A stretch of DNA of 64,000 nt from Propioniciclava sp. (GTDB lineage: Bacteria > Actinomycetota > Actinomycetes > Propionibacteriales > Propionibacteriaceae), in the NCBI RefSeq assembly GCF_029977985.1, contig NZ_JARKOT010000092.1:42115-106114 (forward strand), in the 5' to 3' direction. Shown here piece after piece: positions 32,417 through 43,597 of the stretch (positions are counted from its first letter, which is position 1; each line of letters starts with the position of its first letter). Under the pieces are notes generated by a model. It had not been told where the DNA came from and ran no database searches. It saw nothing but the letters and a program-made list of their open reading frames with translations. The translations under genes were made by a program, and so were the position numbers.

Positions 32417-33946
32417 CTACCCGGTCAGCGCGATCACGGCCGCTGGGGCCACGGTGGCCGTCTGGGTTGCGAGGGTTTCCTCGTCGCAGTTGCGGGCCAG
32501 CACGTCGTAGTCGCCTGCCGGCAGCGACAGCGTGGTGCTGTCGCCCGCCCACAGGATCTGGTCCTCGCCCAGCCGGTCCGACTCCCACGACGAGGCGAAC
32601 CCCGGCGAGATGTACAGGTAGCAGACGTCGCCGGCGAGATCGTTGCGCACGGTGATGTCGACGATCTCGTGGCCGTCGCCCACCCACACGCTGCGGCTGA
32701 CGAGGGGTTCGTCACCGCCGAAGTAGAGGCTGAGTTCCCAGCCTCCGTCGGCCAGGGGCGCCTGGTCTGCGATTCCGGTGCACAGCCAGGTGTCGCCGTC
32801 GGGCGTCCACGTCCAGGTGCTCTGCAGCATGCTGGCCGTCTCGTCGACCTCGCCGTCGCGCGTCCACACGGCGTCCCACGTCTCCACGCCGCCCATGCCG
32901 GTGTAGGAGAAGAAGGCGCAGATGCGGTCGACGCCGGACGGGAAGGACGCCGCCTCACCGATCGGCTGGTCCTCGGCGTCGGCGCTCTCGGCGAAGCTCA
33001 TGGCGGTGATGGTCGGCTCCGACGTGGTGGGCGTGCCCGGGTCGGTGGTTGTCGGCGCCAACTCGGACGGCGGGATCGCGGCGGCACCCTTGGCGTCCTC
33101 GATGAGCGGCAACACGAGGTTGACCGGCCGGATCGAGTTGATGAACCCGCCGATGGGCACGCACGTGTCCGACTCGTCGACGGTGCCGTCGCCGTTGGTG
33201 TCGGTGACGCGGCGGCAGTCGACGGTCGAACTGGCGTCGGACGCCCCCGCGCGCGTCGGGACGCCGACCATGCGGCCGGCGTCGTCGGTGGCGAGGCCGC
33301 CGGAGTTGCCGCCAGCCAGCGAGGCGTCCGTCTTGATCCAGGCGGTGCCGTCGATGCCCGCCTCGGTGGTGAACCCGGAGACCTCGCCCTGGGTGGACGT
33401 GATCGTCTGGCCGCCTATGCCCGGGTAGCCGAAGACGTGGAGGGTGTCGCTGATGCCGATGGCGTCGGAATCGCCGAGCGCGATGAAGGGGAAGGGCCCG
33501 GACGCCGTCCCTCCGTTCACCGTCCCGGAGATCCGGAGGACGGCGAGGTCAAGGGACGCGTCGTAAGCGTGCACGTCGGCGGTGTAGTCGAGGCTCGGCA
33601 CGTCCCGCACCGAGTCGGCCAGGCCGATGAGGAGGTGGTCGTAGGCGCAGGGGCCGGCGGGTTCGACGACGTGGAAGTTGGTCACGATCGTTCCGGCGGA
33701 GTCCACGAGAGTGCCCGAACCACTGCACAGGGTTTCACCGGCGGCGTCCACGGCGGCGACGAGGACGACGGCCGAGGCCACGGCGTCCCAGTCGGCAGGA
33801 CCCGCAGGGCCCGGGGTGGCGACGGTGGCGTCGGGCGTGGGGCTGACGGAGGTGAAGTTGAGCCGGACGCAACCCACGAGGAGGACGCCGGCCAACAGTA
33901 GAACCAAGATCTTGGCGAGGACCTTGGGGGTCGGCTCTCGTGTCAT
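32417..33946 (-). CDS. Lipoprotein trypsin-like serine protease with C-terminal beta domain
   Basis: A 509-aa secreted protein. The signal peptide ends in a lipobox (LLVGC, Cys26), so it is probably anchored to the outer face of the membrane. The chymotrypsin-fold domain has all three catalytic residues: VTNFHVVEP (His), DLAVLRI (Asp) and AGGNSGG (Ser). A DTNGDGTVDESD segment with EF-hand-like calcium-loop spacing is inserted after the catalytic Ser. A Thr/Pro linker leads to about 180 residues of unrecognised, Trp-rich domain. HtrA-like, but without a visible PDZ domain. Substrates unknown. Confidence 0.83.
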   Translation of the reverse strand: MTREPTPKVLAKILVLLLAGVLLVGCVRLNFTSVSPTPDATVATPGPAGPADWDAVASAVVLVAAVDAAGETLCSGSGTLVDSAGTIVTNFHVVEPAGPCAYDHLLIGLADSVRDVPSLDYTADVHAYDASLDLAVLRISGTVNGGTASGPFPFIALGDSDAIGISDTLHVFGYPGIGGQTITSTQGEVSGFTTEAGIDGTAWIKTDASLAGGNSGGLATDDAGRMVGVPTRAGASDASSTVDCRRVTDTNGDGTVDESDTCVPIGGFINSIRPVNLVLPLIEDAKGAAAIPPSELAPTTTDPGTPTTSEPTITAMSFAESADAEDQPIGEAASFPSGVDRICAFFSYTGMGGVETWDAVWTRDGEVDETASMLQSTWTWTPDGDTWLCTGIADQAPLADGGWELSLYFGGDEPLVSRSVWVGDGHEIVDITVRNDLAGDVCYLYISPGFASSWESDRLGEDQILWAGDSTTLSLPAGDYDVLARNCDEETLATQTATVAPAAVIALTG

Positions 33947-33983
33947 GCGCCAATCCTGCCGTATCGCGCACCAGAAGTCCGCA

Positions 33984-34002
33984 GGTCGAGCTCGTCGAGA
34001 CG
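33984..34002. repeat. TCGA-rich repeat between protease and ABC-F genes
   Basis: GGTCGAGCTCGTCGAGACG is a clean single unit of the dispersed element, 7 bp from the ABC-F stop codon. Confidence 0.55.
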
Positions 34003-34008
34003 CCGGCC

Positions 34009-35610
<1,602 letters not shown>

Positions 35611-35672
35611 GAGGATCCAGCTTACCGGGACGGCCACGGCGGATTGTCCGCCGGGTTGGTTAGGGTTGCCGC

Positions 35673-36863
35673 ATGGCGGAACGCGCAGCGATCAGACCCC
35701 CCTCGGCCCTCGTGGTGGTGGGGACCCTGGCGGGCCTGGTCGTGCTGCTGTTCGGCATGCGCGAGTTCAACGAGATCCTGGCTCCGTTCTTCCTGACGAT
35801 CAGCCTCTTCATCGCCGCGTATCCGATCCAGCCGCGGCTGGAGAAGGCGGGGGTGCCGCGGGTGGTGGCGTCGACCATGCTCGGTTTGCTGGTGTTCGCG
35901 ATCCTGGGCGCGTTCTTCTACATGCTCACGTGGGCGATCACGTCGCTGATCTCCGAGTTGCCCAAGTACCAGGGCCAGTTCTGGACCCAATACCGCGCCA
36001 CCATCGACTGGCTGGCCGGCTGGGGGTTGTCGGAGGCGGAGTTGAGTCGACAACTCCAGCAGATCAACCCGGTGAATTTCGCGGGACTGTTGCAGAGCCT
36101 GCTGCGCGAGGTGACGTCGGCGGTGACGCTGCTCGTCGTGCTGGTGACGATGATCTTCATGATGACGATCGATTCGGGCACGTTCGCGCACCGCAACCGG
36201 GTGCTGAACCGCTTCCAGCCGCGGGTGTGGCTGTCGGTGGTGGACTACACGATCGGCGTTCGGCGCTACTGGGTCGTCACGAGCCTGTTCGGACTGATCG
36301 TGGCGATCATCGATGTGATCGCGCTCATGTGGTTGGGGGTGCCGTTGGCGCTGGTCTGGGGCATCCTCAGCTTCCTGACGAACTACATCCCGAACATCGG
36401 GTTCGTCATCGGTCTGGTGCCCCCGGCGGTCATGGCGCTGCTGGCGAACGATCCGCTGACGGCGCTGCTGGTGGTCATCATCTACAGTGTGGCGAATTTC
36501 GTGATCCAGTCGATCATCCAGCCCAAGTTCAACGGGGACGCCGTGGGCGTCACCGCCACGGTGGCCCTGCTGTCCCTGCTGCTGTGGAGTTCCGTCCTGG
36601 GCGCCCTGGGCGCCCTGCTGGCCTTGCCCATGACCCTGCTCGCGAAAGCGCTCTTCGTCGACCACGACCCGAACCTGCGCTGGCTGAACGCGTTCATCTC
36701 CAACGAGCCGGACACGGCCAATCCGGCGGTCCTCGCGGCGGTCACCGCACCCGCGACGGTGCTTGCGGAGGACAAAGCGGACGCCGTCTCCTCCGTCGCC
36801 GAGGACGACTGTCCGCCCCCGGACGACGGGGACGTGGTGGCCGAGGGCGTCGCCAAGCACTGA
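35673..36863 (+). CDS. AI-2E family transporter (permease)
   Basis: A 396-aa membrane protein of the AI-2E/PerM family with about eight helices: two near the N-terminus, a soluble SELPKYQGQFWTQYR stretch, then a helix bundle including NYIPNIGFVIGLVPPAVMAL and VIQSIIQPKFNGDAVGVTAT, both family hallmarks. The family includes quorum-signal exporters and Na+/H+ antiporters; the role here is open. TAGGGT lies 6 nt before ATG (leaderless). The 139 bp after it, up to the convergent sufT, hold nothing recognised. Confidence 0.88.
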   Translation: MAERAAIRPPSALVVVGTLAGLVVLLFGMREFNEILAPFFLTISLFIAAYPIQPRLEKAGVPRVVASTMLGLLVFAILGAFFYMLTWAITSLISELPKYQGQFWTQYRATIDWLAGWGLSEAELSRQLQQINPVNFAGLLQSLLREVTSAVTLLVVLVTMIFMMTIDSGTFAHRNRVLNRFQPRVWLSVVDYTIGVRRYWVVTSLFGLIVAIIDVIALMWLGVPLALVWGILSFLTNYIPNIGFVIGLVPPAVMALLANDPLTALLVVIIYSVANFVIQSIIQPKFNGDAVGVTATVALLSLLLWSSVLGALGALLALPMTLLAKALFVDHDPNLRWLNAFISNEPDTANPAVLAAVTAPATVLAEDKADAVSSVAEDDCPPPDDGDVVAEGVAKH

Positions 36864-37002
36864 ACCGCACAGAACGCGTGGCTCGCCGGGCGGCGCATGC
36901 GTTCGGCGGAGTCACGGGAAGTCGACGCGTTTCAGCGTGACAGTGCGGAACACACGCCGACGGCTCCGCCGGAACGGCCAAACGTCCGGCGCGAGGCCCA
37001 CC

Positions 37003-37404
37003 TCAGAGGTTGTAGCCCACCGCCCGGAGTTGTTCGCGGCCGTCGTCGGTGATGTTGTCCAGCGTCCACGGCGGCAGCCAGACCCAGTTGATCGTCACGG
37101 AGTTCACGAGCGGCCCGAGGGCGACCTGGGTGTCGTACTCCAGCCGGTCCGTCAGCGGGCACGTCGGGGAGGTGAGCGTCATGTCGACCGTGCAGTTCAG
37201 CTCGTCGTCCAGGTGGATGCCGTACACCAGACCGAGGTCGACCACGTTCACCATCAGCTCCGGGTCGACCACGTCGCGCATGGCCTCCTCGAGGTCCTCG
37301 ATGCTCGGCCGGTCACCCTCTGGCTCCGCAGGCGCCGCGGTGGCGCCGGCGGCGTCCGGGAACGTGTCCCTGACGAGGTCGGACGGGCGGGGTTCGTCGG
37401 TCAT
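37003..37404 (-). CDS. sufT: DUF59 Fe-S assembly protein SufT
   Basis: A 133-aa MIP18/DUF59 protein, an auxiliary Fe-S maturation factor. The core reads LEEAMRDVVDPELMVNVVDL and LTSPTCPLTDRLE, with the family's single Cys. The N-terminal 30 residues are a variable acidic/Ala-rich leader. It is the last gene of the suf operon, with GGAGGAATC before ATG and a 4-bp overlap with sufU. Confidence 0.88.
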   Translation of the reverse strand: MTDEPRPSDLVRDTFPDAAGATAAPAEPEGDRPSIEDLEEAMRDVVDPELMVNVVDLGLVYGIHLDDELNCTVDMTLTSPTCPLTDRLEYDTQVALGPLVNSVTINWVWLPPWTLDNITDDGREQLRAVGYNL

Positions 37405-37853
37405 GATTCCTCCTTGGGAAGCGACAGGGCCCGGGCGGTGGCGTCCTTCCACGCCGACCAGCCGAGCAGCGCGCACTTCACACGCGCAGGGAACTGGGCG
37501 ACACCGGCGAAGGCGATGCCGTCCTCGAGCACGTCCTCGTCGGGCTCGACCCTGCCCTGGCCGTGCATCATCTCGGAGAACACCGCGGCGACCGCCAGCG
37601 CCTCGTCGACCGTGCGGCCGATCACGAGGTCGGTCATCACCGACGTGGACGCCTGCGAGATCGAGCAGCCGATGGCGTCGTAGCTCACATCGGCCACCCG
37701 ATCGCCGTCGAGGTGGACGCGCAACATCACCTCGTCACCGCAACTCGGGTTGACGTGGGTCACCTCGGCCTCGTACGGGTCGCGCAGGCCGCTGTGGCGC
37801 TTCTCCCGGTAGTGGTCGAGGATGATCTCCTGGTACATCGATTCGACGTTCAC
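37401..37853 (-). CDS. sufU: Fe-S scaffold/sulfur relay protein SufU
   Basis: A 150-aa zinc-dependent sulfur acceptor for SufS. Conserved residues are NPSCGDE (Cys), GCSISQASTS (Cys) and ARVKCALLGW (Cys), with the YQEIILDHYREKRHSG start typical of SufU. GTG 37853 (VNVESMYQE) overlaps the SufS stop (GTGA). The long upstream extension in the track is a shadow over sufS. Confidence 0.92.
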   Translation of the reverse strand: MNVESMYQEIILDHYREKRHSGLRDPYEAEVTHVNPSCGDEVMLRVHLDGDRVADVSYDAIGCSISQASTSVMTDLVIGRTVDEALAVAAVFSEMMHGQGRVEPDEDVLEDGIAFAGVAQFPARVKCALLGWSAWKDATARALSLPKEES

Positions 37854-39115
37854 CGCCCACCTCCGGAGAAGAAGTCCCGCGTGTAGTCCAGCGCGTCGGC
37901 CAGCCTGTCGATCTCGCCGGGCGTCGTGTAGAGGTAGCCGGACGCCCGCGTCGAGGCCACGATGCCGAGCCGCCGATGCAGCGGCCGCGCGCAGTGGTGC
38001 CCGCCCCGCACCGCGATGCCGCGGGAGTCGAGGAACTGCATCAGGTCGTGCGGGTGCACGTCGACGCCGTCGGCGGTGGTGAGCGTGAAGGACACCGCTC
38101 CCCCGCGGTCGACCGGTTCCGTCGGCCCCAGGAGGCGCAGCCCCTCCACCCCGGCGAGCCGCTCCAGCGCGTACGCCGTGATCGCGGACTCGTGCGCGCC
38201 GACGCGCTCCATCCCCACCCCGGCCAGGTAGTCGACCGCCGCGCCCAAACCGACGGCCTGGATGATCGGCGGCGTCCCCGCCTCGAACCGGGCCGGCGGC
38301 GGCGCGAACGTCGAGCGCTCCATCGTGACCACCTCGATCATCTCGCCGCCGCCAAGGAACGGCGGCAACTGCTGGAGCAGGTCGTAGCGCCCCCACAGGA
38401 CGCCGATGCCGGTCGGCCCCAGCATCTTGTGGCCCGTGAAGGCCACCAGGTCGGCTCCGGACGCCCTCACGTGGGCCCCCAGCTGGGGGACGGCCTGGGC
38501 GGCGTCCAGCACCACCGTGGCGCCCACGGCATGGGCGAGCGCAGCGATCTCCGCCACGGGGTTCACCGTGCCCAGCACGTTGGAGACCCACGCCACCGAG
38601 ACGATCCGCGTCCGTTCGTTGAGCAACCCGTCGGCCTCGGCTTTGGCGAGGTCGAGGCGTCCGTCGTCGGTGATGTCGAACCAGCGCAACGTGGCGCCCG
38701 TCCGTTCGCAGAGCAACTGCCACGGCACGATGTTGGAGTGGTGCTCCAGCACCGAGATGACGACTTCGTCGCCCGGGCCGAGCCGCAGGTGCTGGCCGAG
38801 CGTGTGCGCGGCCAGGTTGAGCGCCTCGGAGGCGTTCTTCGTGAAGACGATCTCCTCCGGCCGGCCGCCGACGAACGCGGCGACCTTCGCCCGGCCCCCC
38901 TCGAAGGCCGCCGTCGCCTCCGCACCCAGCGTGTGCATCGCCCGCGCCACGTTGGCGTTGTGGAACGCGGTGAACTCGGCCATCGCGTCGATCACCGTGG
39001 CCGGCTTCTGCGACGTGTTGGCCGAGTCGAGGTACGCCAGCTCCGCCCCGTTCACCACCCGGCCGAGCGCCGGGAAATCGGGGCGGACGGCGTCCGCGAG
39101 GGAGAAATCAGGCAT
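37850..39115 (-). CDS. sufS: Group II cysteine desulfurase SufS
   Basis: A 421-aa PLP enzyme removing sulfur from cysteine for Fe-S cluster assembly. The PLP Lys is in VAFTGHKMLGPTGIGVLWG, the His base in LEHHSNIVPWQ, and the catalytic Cys in VRGGHHCARPLH, in the group II context. It overlaps sufC by 8 bp and sufU by 4 bp, indicating tight translational coupling. Confidence 0.94.
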   Translation of the reverse strand: MPDFSLADAVRPDFPALGRVVNGAELAYLDSANTSQKPATVIDAMAEFTAFHNANVARAMHTLGAEATAAFEGGRAKVAAFVGGRPEEIVFTKNASEALNLAAHTLGQHLRLGPGDEVVISVLEHHSNIVPWQLLCERTGATLRWFDITDDGRLDLAKAEADGLLNERTRIVSVAWVSNVLGTVNPVAEIAALAHAVGATVVLDAAQAVPQLGAHVRASGADLVAFTGHKMLGPTGIGVLWGRYDLLQQLPPFLGGGEMIEVVTMERSTFAPPPARFEAGTPPIIQAVGLGAAVDYLAGVGMERVGAHESAITAYALERLAGVEGLRLLGPTEPVDRGGAVSFTLTTADGVDVHPHDLMQFLDSRGIAVRGGHHCARPLHRRLGIVASTRASGYLYTTPGEIDRLADALDYTRDFFSGGGR

Positions 39116-39872
39116 GCGCCCGGGCCTGGGCGATGTAGGCGTCGTAGCCGGTCTCCTCGAGCTTCTCGGCCAACTCGGGGCCGCCCTCGGTGATGACGCG
39201 GCCGTCGACGTACACGTGCACGAAGTCGGGCTTGATGTACTGCAGGATCCGCGTGTAGTGCGTGATCAGCAGCACACCGCGATCGCCCTGGCTCGTGTAG
39301 CGGTTGACGCCGTCGGCGACCACGCGCAGCGCGTCGATGTCGAGGCCCGAATCGGTCTCGTCGAGGATCGCGTACTTCGGGTTGAGCAGCTGCAACTGCA
39401 CGATCTCGGCCCGCTTCTTCTCCCCACCCGAGAAGCCTTCGTTGAGCGAGCGGCCCGAGAACGAGTCGTCGAGGCCGAGATCGGCCATCGCCTTGTTGAC
39501 GTCCTTGACCCACGTGCGCACCTTCGGGGCCTCGCCGTCGAGAGCGGTCTTCGCCGTGCGCAGGAAGTTCGACACGGAGACGCCCGGCACCTCCACCGGG
39601 TACTGCATGGCGAGGAAGAGGCCCGCGCGGGCCCGCTCGTGAACGGCCAGCTCGGTCAGCTCGGTGCCGTCCAGCGTGACGGAGCCCGAGGTGATCTTGT
39701 ACTTCGGGTGGCCGGCGAGGCTGTAGGCGAGCGTCGACTTGCCCGACCCGTTCGGGCCCATGATGGCGTGCACCTCACCTGGGTTGATGGTGAGGTTGAC
39801 GCCCTTCAGGATCTCCTTGGGGCCGTCCTCGGTGAGGACGTCGACGTGCAGGTCGTTGATGACGAGGGACAC
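39108..39872 (-). CDS. sufC: Fe-S assembly ATPase SufC
   Basis: A 254-aa ABC-type ATPase of the SufBCD scaffold complex. Walker A is MGPNGSGKST, the signature NEGFSGGEKKRAEI, and Walker B YAILDETDSGLDIDALR, the SufC-specific form with DETDSGLD. GTG 39872 (MSLVINDLHVDV) is preceded by GGAGC. The preceding gene is the Rieske ferredoxin, 14 bp away. Confidence 0.94.
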   Translation of the reverse strand: MSLVINDLHVDVLTEDGPKEILKGVNLTINPGEVHAIMGPNGSGKSTLAYSLAGHPKYKITSGSVTLDGTELTELAVHERARAGLFLAMQYPVEVPGVSVSNFLRTAKTALDGEAPKVRTWVKDVNKAMADLGLDDSFSGRSLNEGFSGGEKKRAEIVQLQLLNPKYAILDETDSGLDIDALRVVADGVNRYTSQGDRGVLLITHYTRILQYIKPDFVHVYVDGRVITEGGPELAEKLEETGYDAYIAQARAHA

Positions 39873-39886
39873 TTCTGCTCCTGTTT

Positions 39887-40207
39887 TCAGTGGATCGGGT
39901 GATCGAGGTCGACGAGCACGTCGTCGCCCTCGATCGAGACGGGGTACACGGGGACGGGCTGCGTCGCCGGCAGGTCGAGCGCCTCGCCGGTGCGCAGGTC
40001 GAAGCGGCTGCCGTGGGCGAAGCACTCCAGCGTGCAGTCCTCCACCACGCCATGGCTGAGCATGACCCTCTGGTGGCTGCACTCGTCGCGGATCGCGAAG
40101 ACCTCGCCGTCGGTGCGCACGAGCGCGACGAGTTCGTCGCCCACCTGGACGCTCAGTGGCTGGTCGGGCTCCAGGTCGGACGCCGCGGCCGCGCGTTGCC
40201 AGCTCAT
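39887..40207 (-). CDS. Rieske [2Fe-2S] ferredoxin in the suf operon
   Basis: A 106-aa small Rieske protein. Cluster ligands are CSH in RDECSHQRV and CFAH in TLECFAHGSRFDLRTG (C-x-H ... C-x2-H). It probably supplies electrons for cluster assembly, or is an early client. It sits between sufD and sufC, overlapping sufD by 4 bp. This insertion is common in actinobacterial suf operons. Confidence 0.9.
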   Translation of the reverse strand: MSWQRAAAASDLEPDQPLSVQVGDELVALVRTDGEVFAIRDECSHQRVMLSHGVVEDCTLECFAHGSRFDLRTGEALDLPATQPVPVYPVSIEGDDVLVDLDHPIH

Positions 40208-41382
40208 CGGGCCCCGCCCGTCGAGCCGGTCGAGACCACCGTCAGCTCGCGCTCCACCTCGGCGACCAGGCGCTCCTCGACGTCGGGCACGCCGATGCGG
40301 CGGATGATGTCGACGAAGAACCCCATCACGACCAGGCGGCGCGCTTCGACGGGATCGATGCCGCGGCTGGTCAGGTAGAACAGGTGCTCGTCGTCGAACC
40401 GGCCGGTCGTGGAACTGTGCCCCGCGCCGAGGATCTCGCCGGTCTCGATCTCGAGGTTCGGCACGGAGTCGGCGCGCGCCCCCTCGGTGAGGACGAGGTT
40501 GCGGTTCGTCTCGTACGTCTCGATGCCCTCGGCGACCTTGCGGATGAGCACGTCGCCCACCCACACCGAGTGCGCGTGGTCGCCCTGGAGGGCGCCCCGG
40601 TAGTCGACGTGGCTCTTGCCGGCGGGTGCGTTGTGGTCGACGAACAGGCGGTGCTCGATGTGCTGGCCGGCGTCGGCGAAGTACACGCCGTACAGTTCGG
40701 CCTCGCCACCGGTCTCCGCGTAGCTCACGTTGGTGTGCAGCCGCACGACCGACCCGCCGAAGCTCACGTTGACGTGCCGGAACGTCGCGTCCTTGCCGAC
40801 CCGCGCCTCGTGGAGGCCCGCGTGCAGGGCGTCGTCGGCCCAGTCCTGGATGGACACGAAGGTGAGCCGGGCCCCCTCCTGCACGTCGATCTCGACGTTC
40901 TCCAACTGCTGCGCCGAACCGCCGTGGTCCACGATGATCGTCGCCGAGCTGTTCGGCTCGGCCACGATGACGTGGACCGCGTGACTGCGGGCGGCGGCGT
41001 CCGACCCCTCGACACGGAGCCGGATCGGCTCGGCGAGCTCGCGCCCCGCGGGGATGCGCAAGTACAGGGCCCGCTCGCACCCGGCGTCCGCTAGGGCAGC
41101 CGGCCGGTCGCCCGGGACGAGCACGTCGCCGCGCGGGCTCTGCCGCGGGGCGAGGTTCTCGCGCGCGATGCCGTCGGGTGCCTCCAGCGTGAACTCGACA
41201 CCGCCGGCGTCCGGCTGCTCGTCGAGCAGCGGCCGGATGCGGTGCAGAGGCGTGAACCGCCACACCTCTTCGCGGCCGGTGGGCACCGGATGGTCGGCCA
41301 GGTCGAAGCTGGGCTTCGGGTGCAGGTGGGACTCGACCGTCTCGAGGGCAGCCGAAACGTTGGGAACGTCAGTCACGGTCAC
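40204..41382 (-). CDS. sufD: Fe-S assembly protein SufD
   Basis: A 392-aa beta-helix subunit of SufBC2D. Characteristic regions are WRFTPLHRIRPLL, a SSATIIVDHGGS beta-helix segment, and GAGHSSTTGRFDDEHLFYLTSRGI near the C-terminus, with the His used for cluster assembly. Its final residues (VVSTGSTGGAR) are encoded by a TCGA-rich repeat unit at 40219-40238. There is a 21-bp gap from sufB. Confidence 0.92.
   Translation of the reverse strand: MTVTDVPNVSAALETVESHLHPKPSFDLADHPVPTGREEVWRFTPLHRIRPLLDEQPDAGGVEFTLEAPDGIARENLAPRQSPRGDVLVPGDRPAALADAGCERALYLRIPAGRELAEPIRLRVEGSDAAARSHAVHVIVAEPNSSATIIVDHGGSAQQLENVEIDVQEGARLTFVSIQDWADDALHAGLHEARVGKDATFRHVNVSFGGSVVRLHTNVSYAETGGEAELYGVYFADAGQHIEHRLFVDHNAPAGKSHVDYRGALQGDHAHSVWVGDVLIRKVAEGIETYETNRNLVLTEGARADSVPNLEIETGEILGAGHSSTTGRFDDEHLFYLTSRGIDPVEARRLVVMGFFVDIIRRIGVPDVEERLVAEVERELTVVSTGSTGGAR
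40219..40238. repeat. TCGA-rich repeat in the sufD 3' end
   Basis: CGTCGAGCCGGTCGAGACCA encodes the last residues of SufD (VSTGSTG on the minus strand). It is another copy of the dispersed element in frame at a gene terminus. Confidence 0.5.
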
Positions 41383-41403
41383 AGGTTGTCCTTTCCGCGG
41401 GCG

Positions 41404-42840
41404 TCAGCCCACGGCTCCTTCCATCTGCAGTTCGATCAGGCGGTTCAGCTCGAGCGCGTACTCCATGGGCAGCTCGCGCGCGATGGGCTCCACGAAGCCG
41501 CGCACGATCATCGCCATGGCTTCGTCTTCTTCCATGCCGCGCTGCATCAGGTAGAACAGCTGGTCGTCGGAGACCTTCGACACGGTCGCCTCGTGCGCCA
41601 TCGCCACGTCGTCGACCTGGACGTCGACGTACGGGTAGGTGTCCGAGCGGCTGATCGTGTCGACGAGCAGCGCGTCGCACTTCACGCTGGACGCCGCGTG
41701 GTGCGCCTGTGGCTGCACCTCGACGAGCCCACGGTAGGACGCCCGGCCCCCCGAGCGCGCGACCGACTTGGAGATGATCGAACTCGACGTGTGCGGCGCG
41801 GCGTGCACCATCTTGGAACCCGTGTCCTGGTGCTGGCCCTCGCCGGCGAACGCGATCGACAGCGTCTCGCCCTTCGCGTGCTCGCCGAGCAGCCAGACGG
41901 CCGGGTACTTCATGGTGACCTTGGAACCGATGTTGCCGTCGATCCACTCCATGGTGGCGCCCTCGTCGCAGGTGGCGCGCTTGGTGACGAGGTTGTAGAC
42001 GTTGTTCGACCAGTTCTGGATCGTCGTGTACCTGACGCGGGCGCCCTTCTTCACGATGATCTCGACGACGGCGCTGTGCAGCGAGTCCGACTTGTAGATC
42101 GGCGCCGTGCAGCCCTCCACGTAGTGCACGTAGGAGTCCTCGTCGGCGATGATGAGCGTCCGCTCGAACTGGCCCATGTTCTCGGTGTTGATCCGGAAGT
42201 AGGCCTGCAGCGGGATCGTCACGTGGACGCCCTTCGGCACGTAGATGAACGATCCGCCCGACCAGACGGCCGTGTTGAGCGCAGCGAACTTGTTGTCCCC
42301 GACCGGGATGACCGTGCCGAAGTACTCCTCGAACAGTTCCGGGTGCTCCTTCAGGCCCGTGTCGGTGTCGAGGAAGATGACGCCCTGGCGCTCCAGTTCC
42401 TCGTTGATCTTGTGGTAGACGACCTCCGACTCGTACTGGGCGGCCACACCGGCGACGAGCCGCTGCTTCTCGGCCTCGGGGATGCCGAGGCGGTCGTAGG
42501 TGTTCTTGATGTCCTCGGGAAGGTCCTCCCAGGTGGTGGCCTGCTTCTCGGTCGACTTCACGTAGTACTTGATGTTGCCGAAGTCGATGTCGGAGAGGTC
42601 TGCGCCCCACGTGGGCATTGGGTTGCGATCGAACAGCTTCAGACCGCGCAAGCGACGCTCCAGCATCCAGGCCGGCTCGTCCTTGCGGGCGCTGATGTCC
42701 CGCACGACGGCCTCACTGAGGCCACGCTGGGCCGAGGCGCCGGCGGCGTCCGGGTCGTGCCACCCGAACCGGTACTTACCGAGCGCCTCGAGGTGCTCGT
42801 CCTGGGTGGCGCCGAGGCCGGGGGCCTGCGTCTGGGTCAT
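41404..42840 (-). CDS. sufB: Fe-S assembly scaffold SufB
   Basis: A 478-aa core scaffold on which the cluster is built. Highly conserved blocks are [39 protein letters not shown] (Cys), [17 protein letters not shown] (Cys), and the C-terminal [14 protein letters not shown]. The start codon abuts the sufR stop; GAGGAAGG lies about 8-12 nt upstream. Confidence 0.95.
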   Translation of the reverse strand: MTQTQAPGLGATQDEHLEALGKYRFGWHDPDAAGASAQRGLSEAVVRDISARKDEPAWMLERRLRGLKLFDRNPMPTWGADLSDIDFGNIKYYVKSTEKQATTWEDLPEDIKNTYDRLGIPEAEKQRLVAGVAAQYESEVVYHKINEELERQGVIFLDTDTGLKEHPELFEEYFGTVIPVGDNKFAALNTAVWSGGSFIYVPKGVHVTIPLQAYFRINTENMGQFERTLIIADEDSYVHYVEGCTAPIYKSDSLHSAVVEIIVKKGARVRYTTIQNWSNNVYNLVTKRATCDEGATMEWIDGNIGSKVTMKYPAVWLLGEHAKGETLSIAFAGEGQHQDTGSKMVHAAPHTSSSIISKSVARSGGRASYRGLVEVQPQAHHAASSVKCDALLVDTISRSDTYPYVDVQVDDVAMAHEATVSKVSDDQLFYLMQRGMEEDEAMAMIVRGFVEPIARELPMEYALELNRLIELQMEGAVG

Positions 42841-43548
42841 CTAGGAGACCTTCCTCTCAACCGGGTGCGGGATGTGCGTGGTGCACACCCCGTCGCCATG
42901 AGCGATCGTGGCGAGCCGCTGGACGTGACTGCCCAGCAACTCGGCGAACAGAGCCGTCTCTGCCGCGCACAACTCGGGGAACTCGCGCGCGACGTGGGCG
43001 ACCGGGCAGTGGTACTGGCACAACTGCGTCCCGGACGCCACCGGCTGCAGCGAAGCCACGTACCCCTGTTCGTTCAACACCGTCGCCAACGCCTCGGCCG
43101 CGCTCCCGTATTCCCCGGCATCGGACGCCGTCGCCGCCGCGAAGCGGTCGGCCACCTCCGCCATGGTCTGCTCGGCGAACTGCTCGACCGCCGCGGGGCC
43201 CGCGTGGGCCCGCAGGAACTCGAGCGCCCGCACGGCGAGCGCGTCGTAGGCCTGGTAGAACTCGCCGCGGCCGGCGTCCGTCAGACAGAACACCTTCGCC
43301 GGACGCCCCCGCCCCCGGGCGCCGTACACGCGCCGCTCACGGCTCGTCAGATGACCGACGTCCGTGAGGACCGCCAGGTGTCGCCGGACGGCCGCCGGCG
43401 TCAGGTTGAGCCGCTCCGCCAGCTCCCCGGCGGTGGACGGCCCGTGCTCCAGGATCGAGCGGGCCACGCGGTCGCGCGTCGAGGCATCCTCGAGCGTCGG
43501 CTCGGGGCTGATCCCCCGGCTCACCCGCTCCGCGCCCGCTGTTTTCAC
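42841..43548 (-). CDS. sufR: Fe-S cluster-sensing repressor SufR
   Basis: A 235-aa winged-helix regulator. The HTH is at residues 28-72 (ARSILEHGPSTAGELAERLN, TPAAVRRHLAVLTDVG). Cluster ligands are likely in LCQYHCPVAHVAREFPELCAAE (C-x3-C and a third Cys). In related bacteria holo-SufR represses the suf operon. It is the first gene and is directly joined to sufB. GTG 43548 lies 6 nt after AATGAT, so it is probably leaderless. Confidence 0.92.
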   Translation of the reverse strand: MKTAGAERVSRGISPEPTLEDASTRDRVARSILEHGPSTAGELAERLNLTPAAVRRHLAVLTDVGHLTSRERRVYGARGRGRPAKVFCLTDAGRGEFYQAYDALAVRALEFLRAHAGPAAVEQFAEQTMAEVADRFAAATASDAGEYGSAAEALATVLNEQGYVASLQPVASGTQLCQYHCPVAHVAREFPELCAAETALFAELLGSHVQRLATIAHGDGVCTTHIPHPVERKVS

Positions 43549-43578
43549 AACGCCATCATTGCATAAAGCGTCCTGCTG

Positions 43579-43597
43579 TCAGGTAAGGCTGCCCTTA
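43579..43597 (-). promoter_or_regulatory. DtxR/IdeR-like iron box upstream of sufR
   Basis: TCAGGTAAGGCTGCCCTTA agrees with the DtxR/IdeR consensus TTAGGTTAGGCTAACCTAA at 14 of 19 positions and contains the perfect dyad GTAAGG-CTGC-CCTTAC (43583-43598). It lies about 30 bp upstream of the sufR start, where a bound repressor would cover the -35 region. A SufR site is the alternative reading. Confidence 0.6.

Noticed and set aside
35611-35637. N-terminal extension MAVPVSWIL of the ABC-F protein
   Set aside because: The extension has no family match and would start upstream of the TAAGCT -10; GTG 35610 gives the canonical start.
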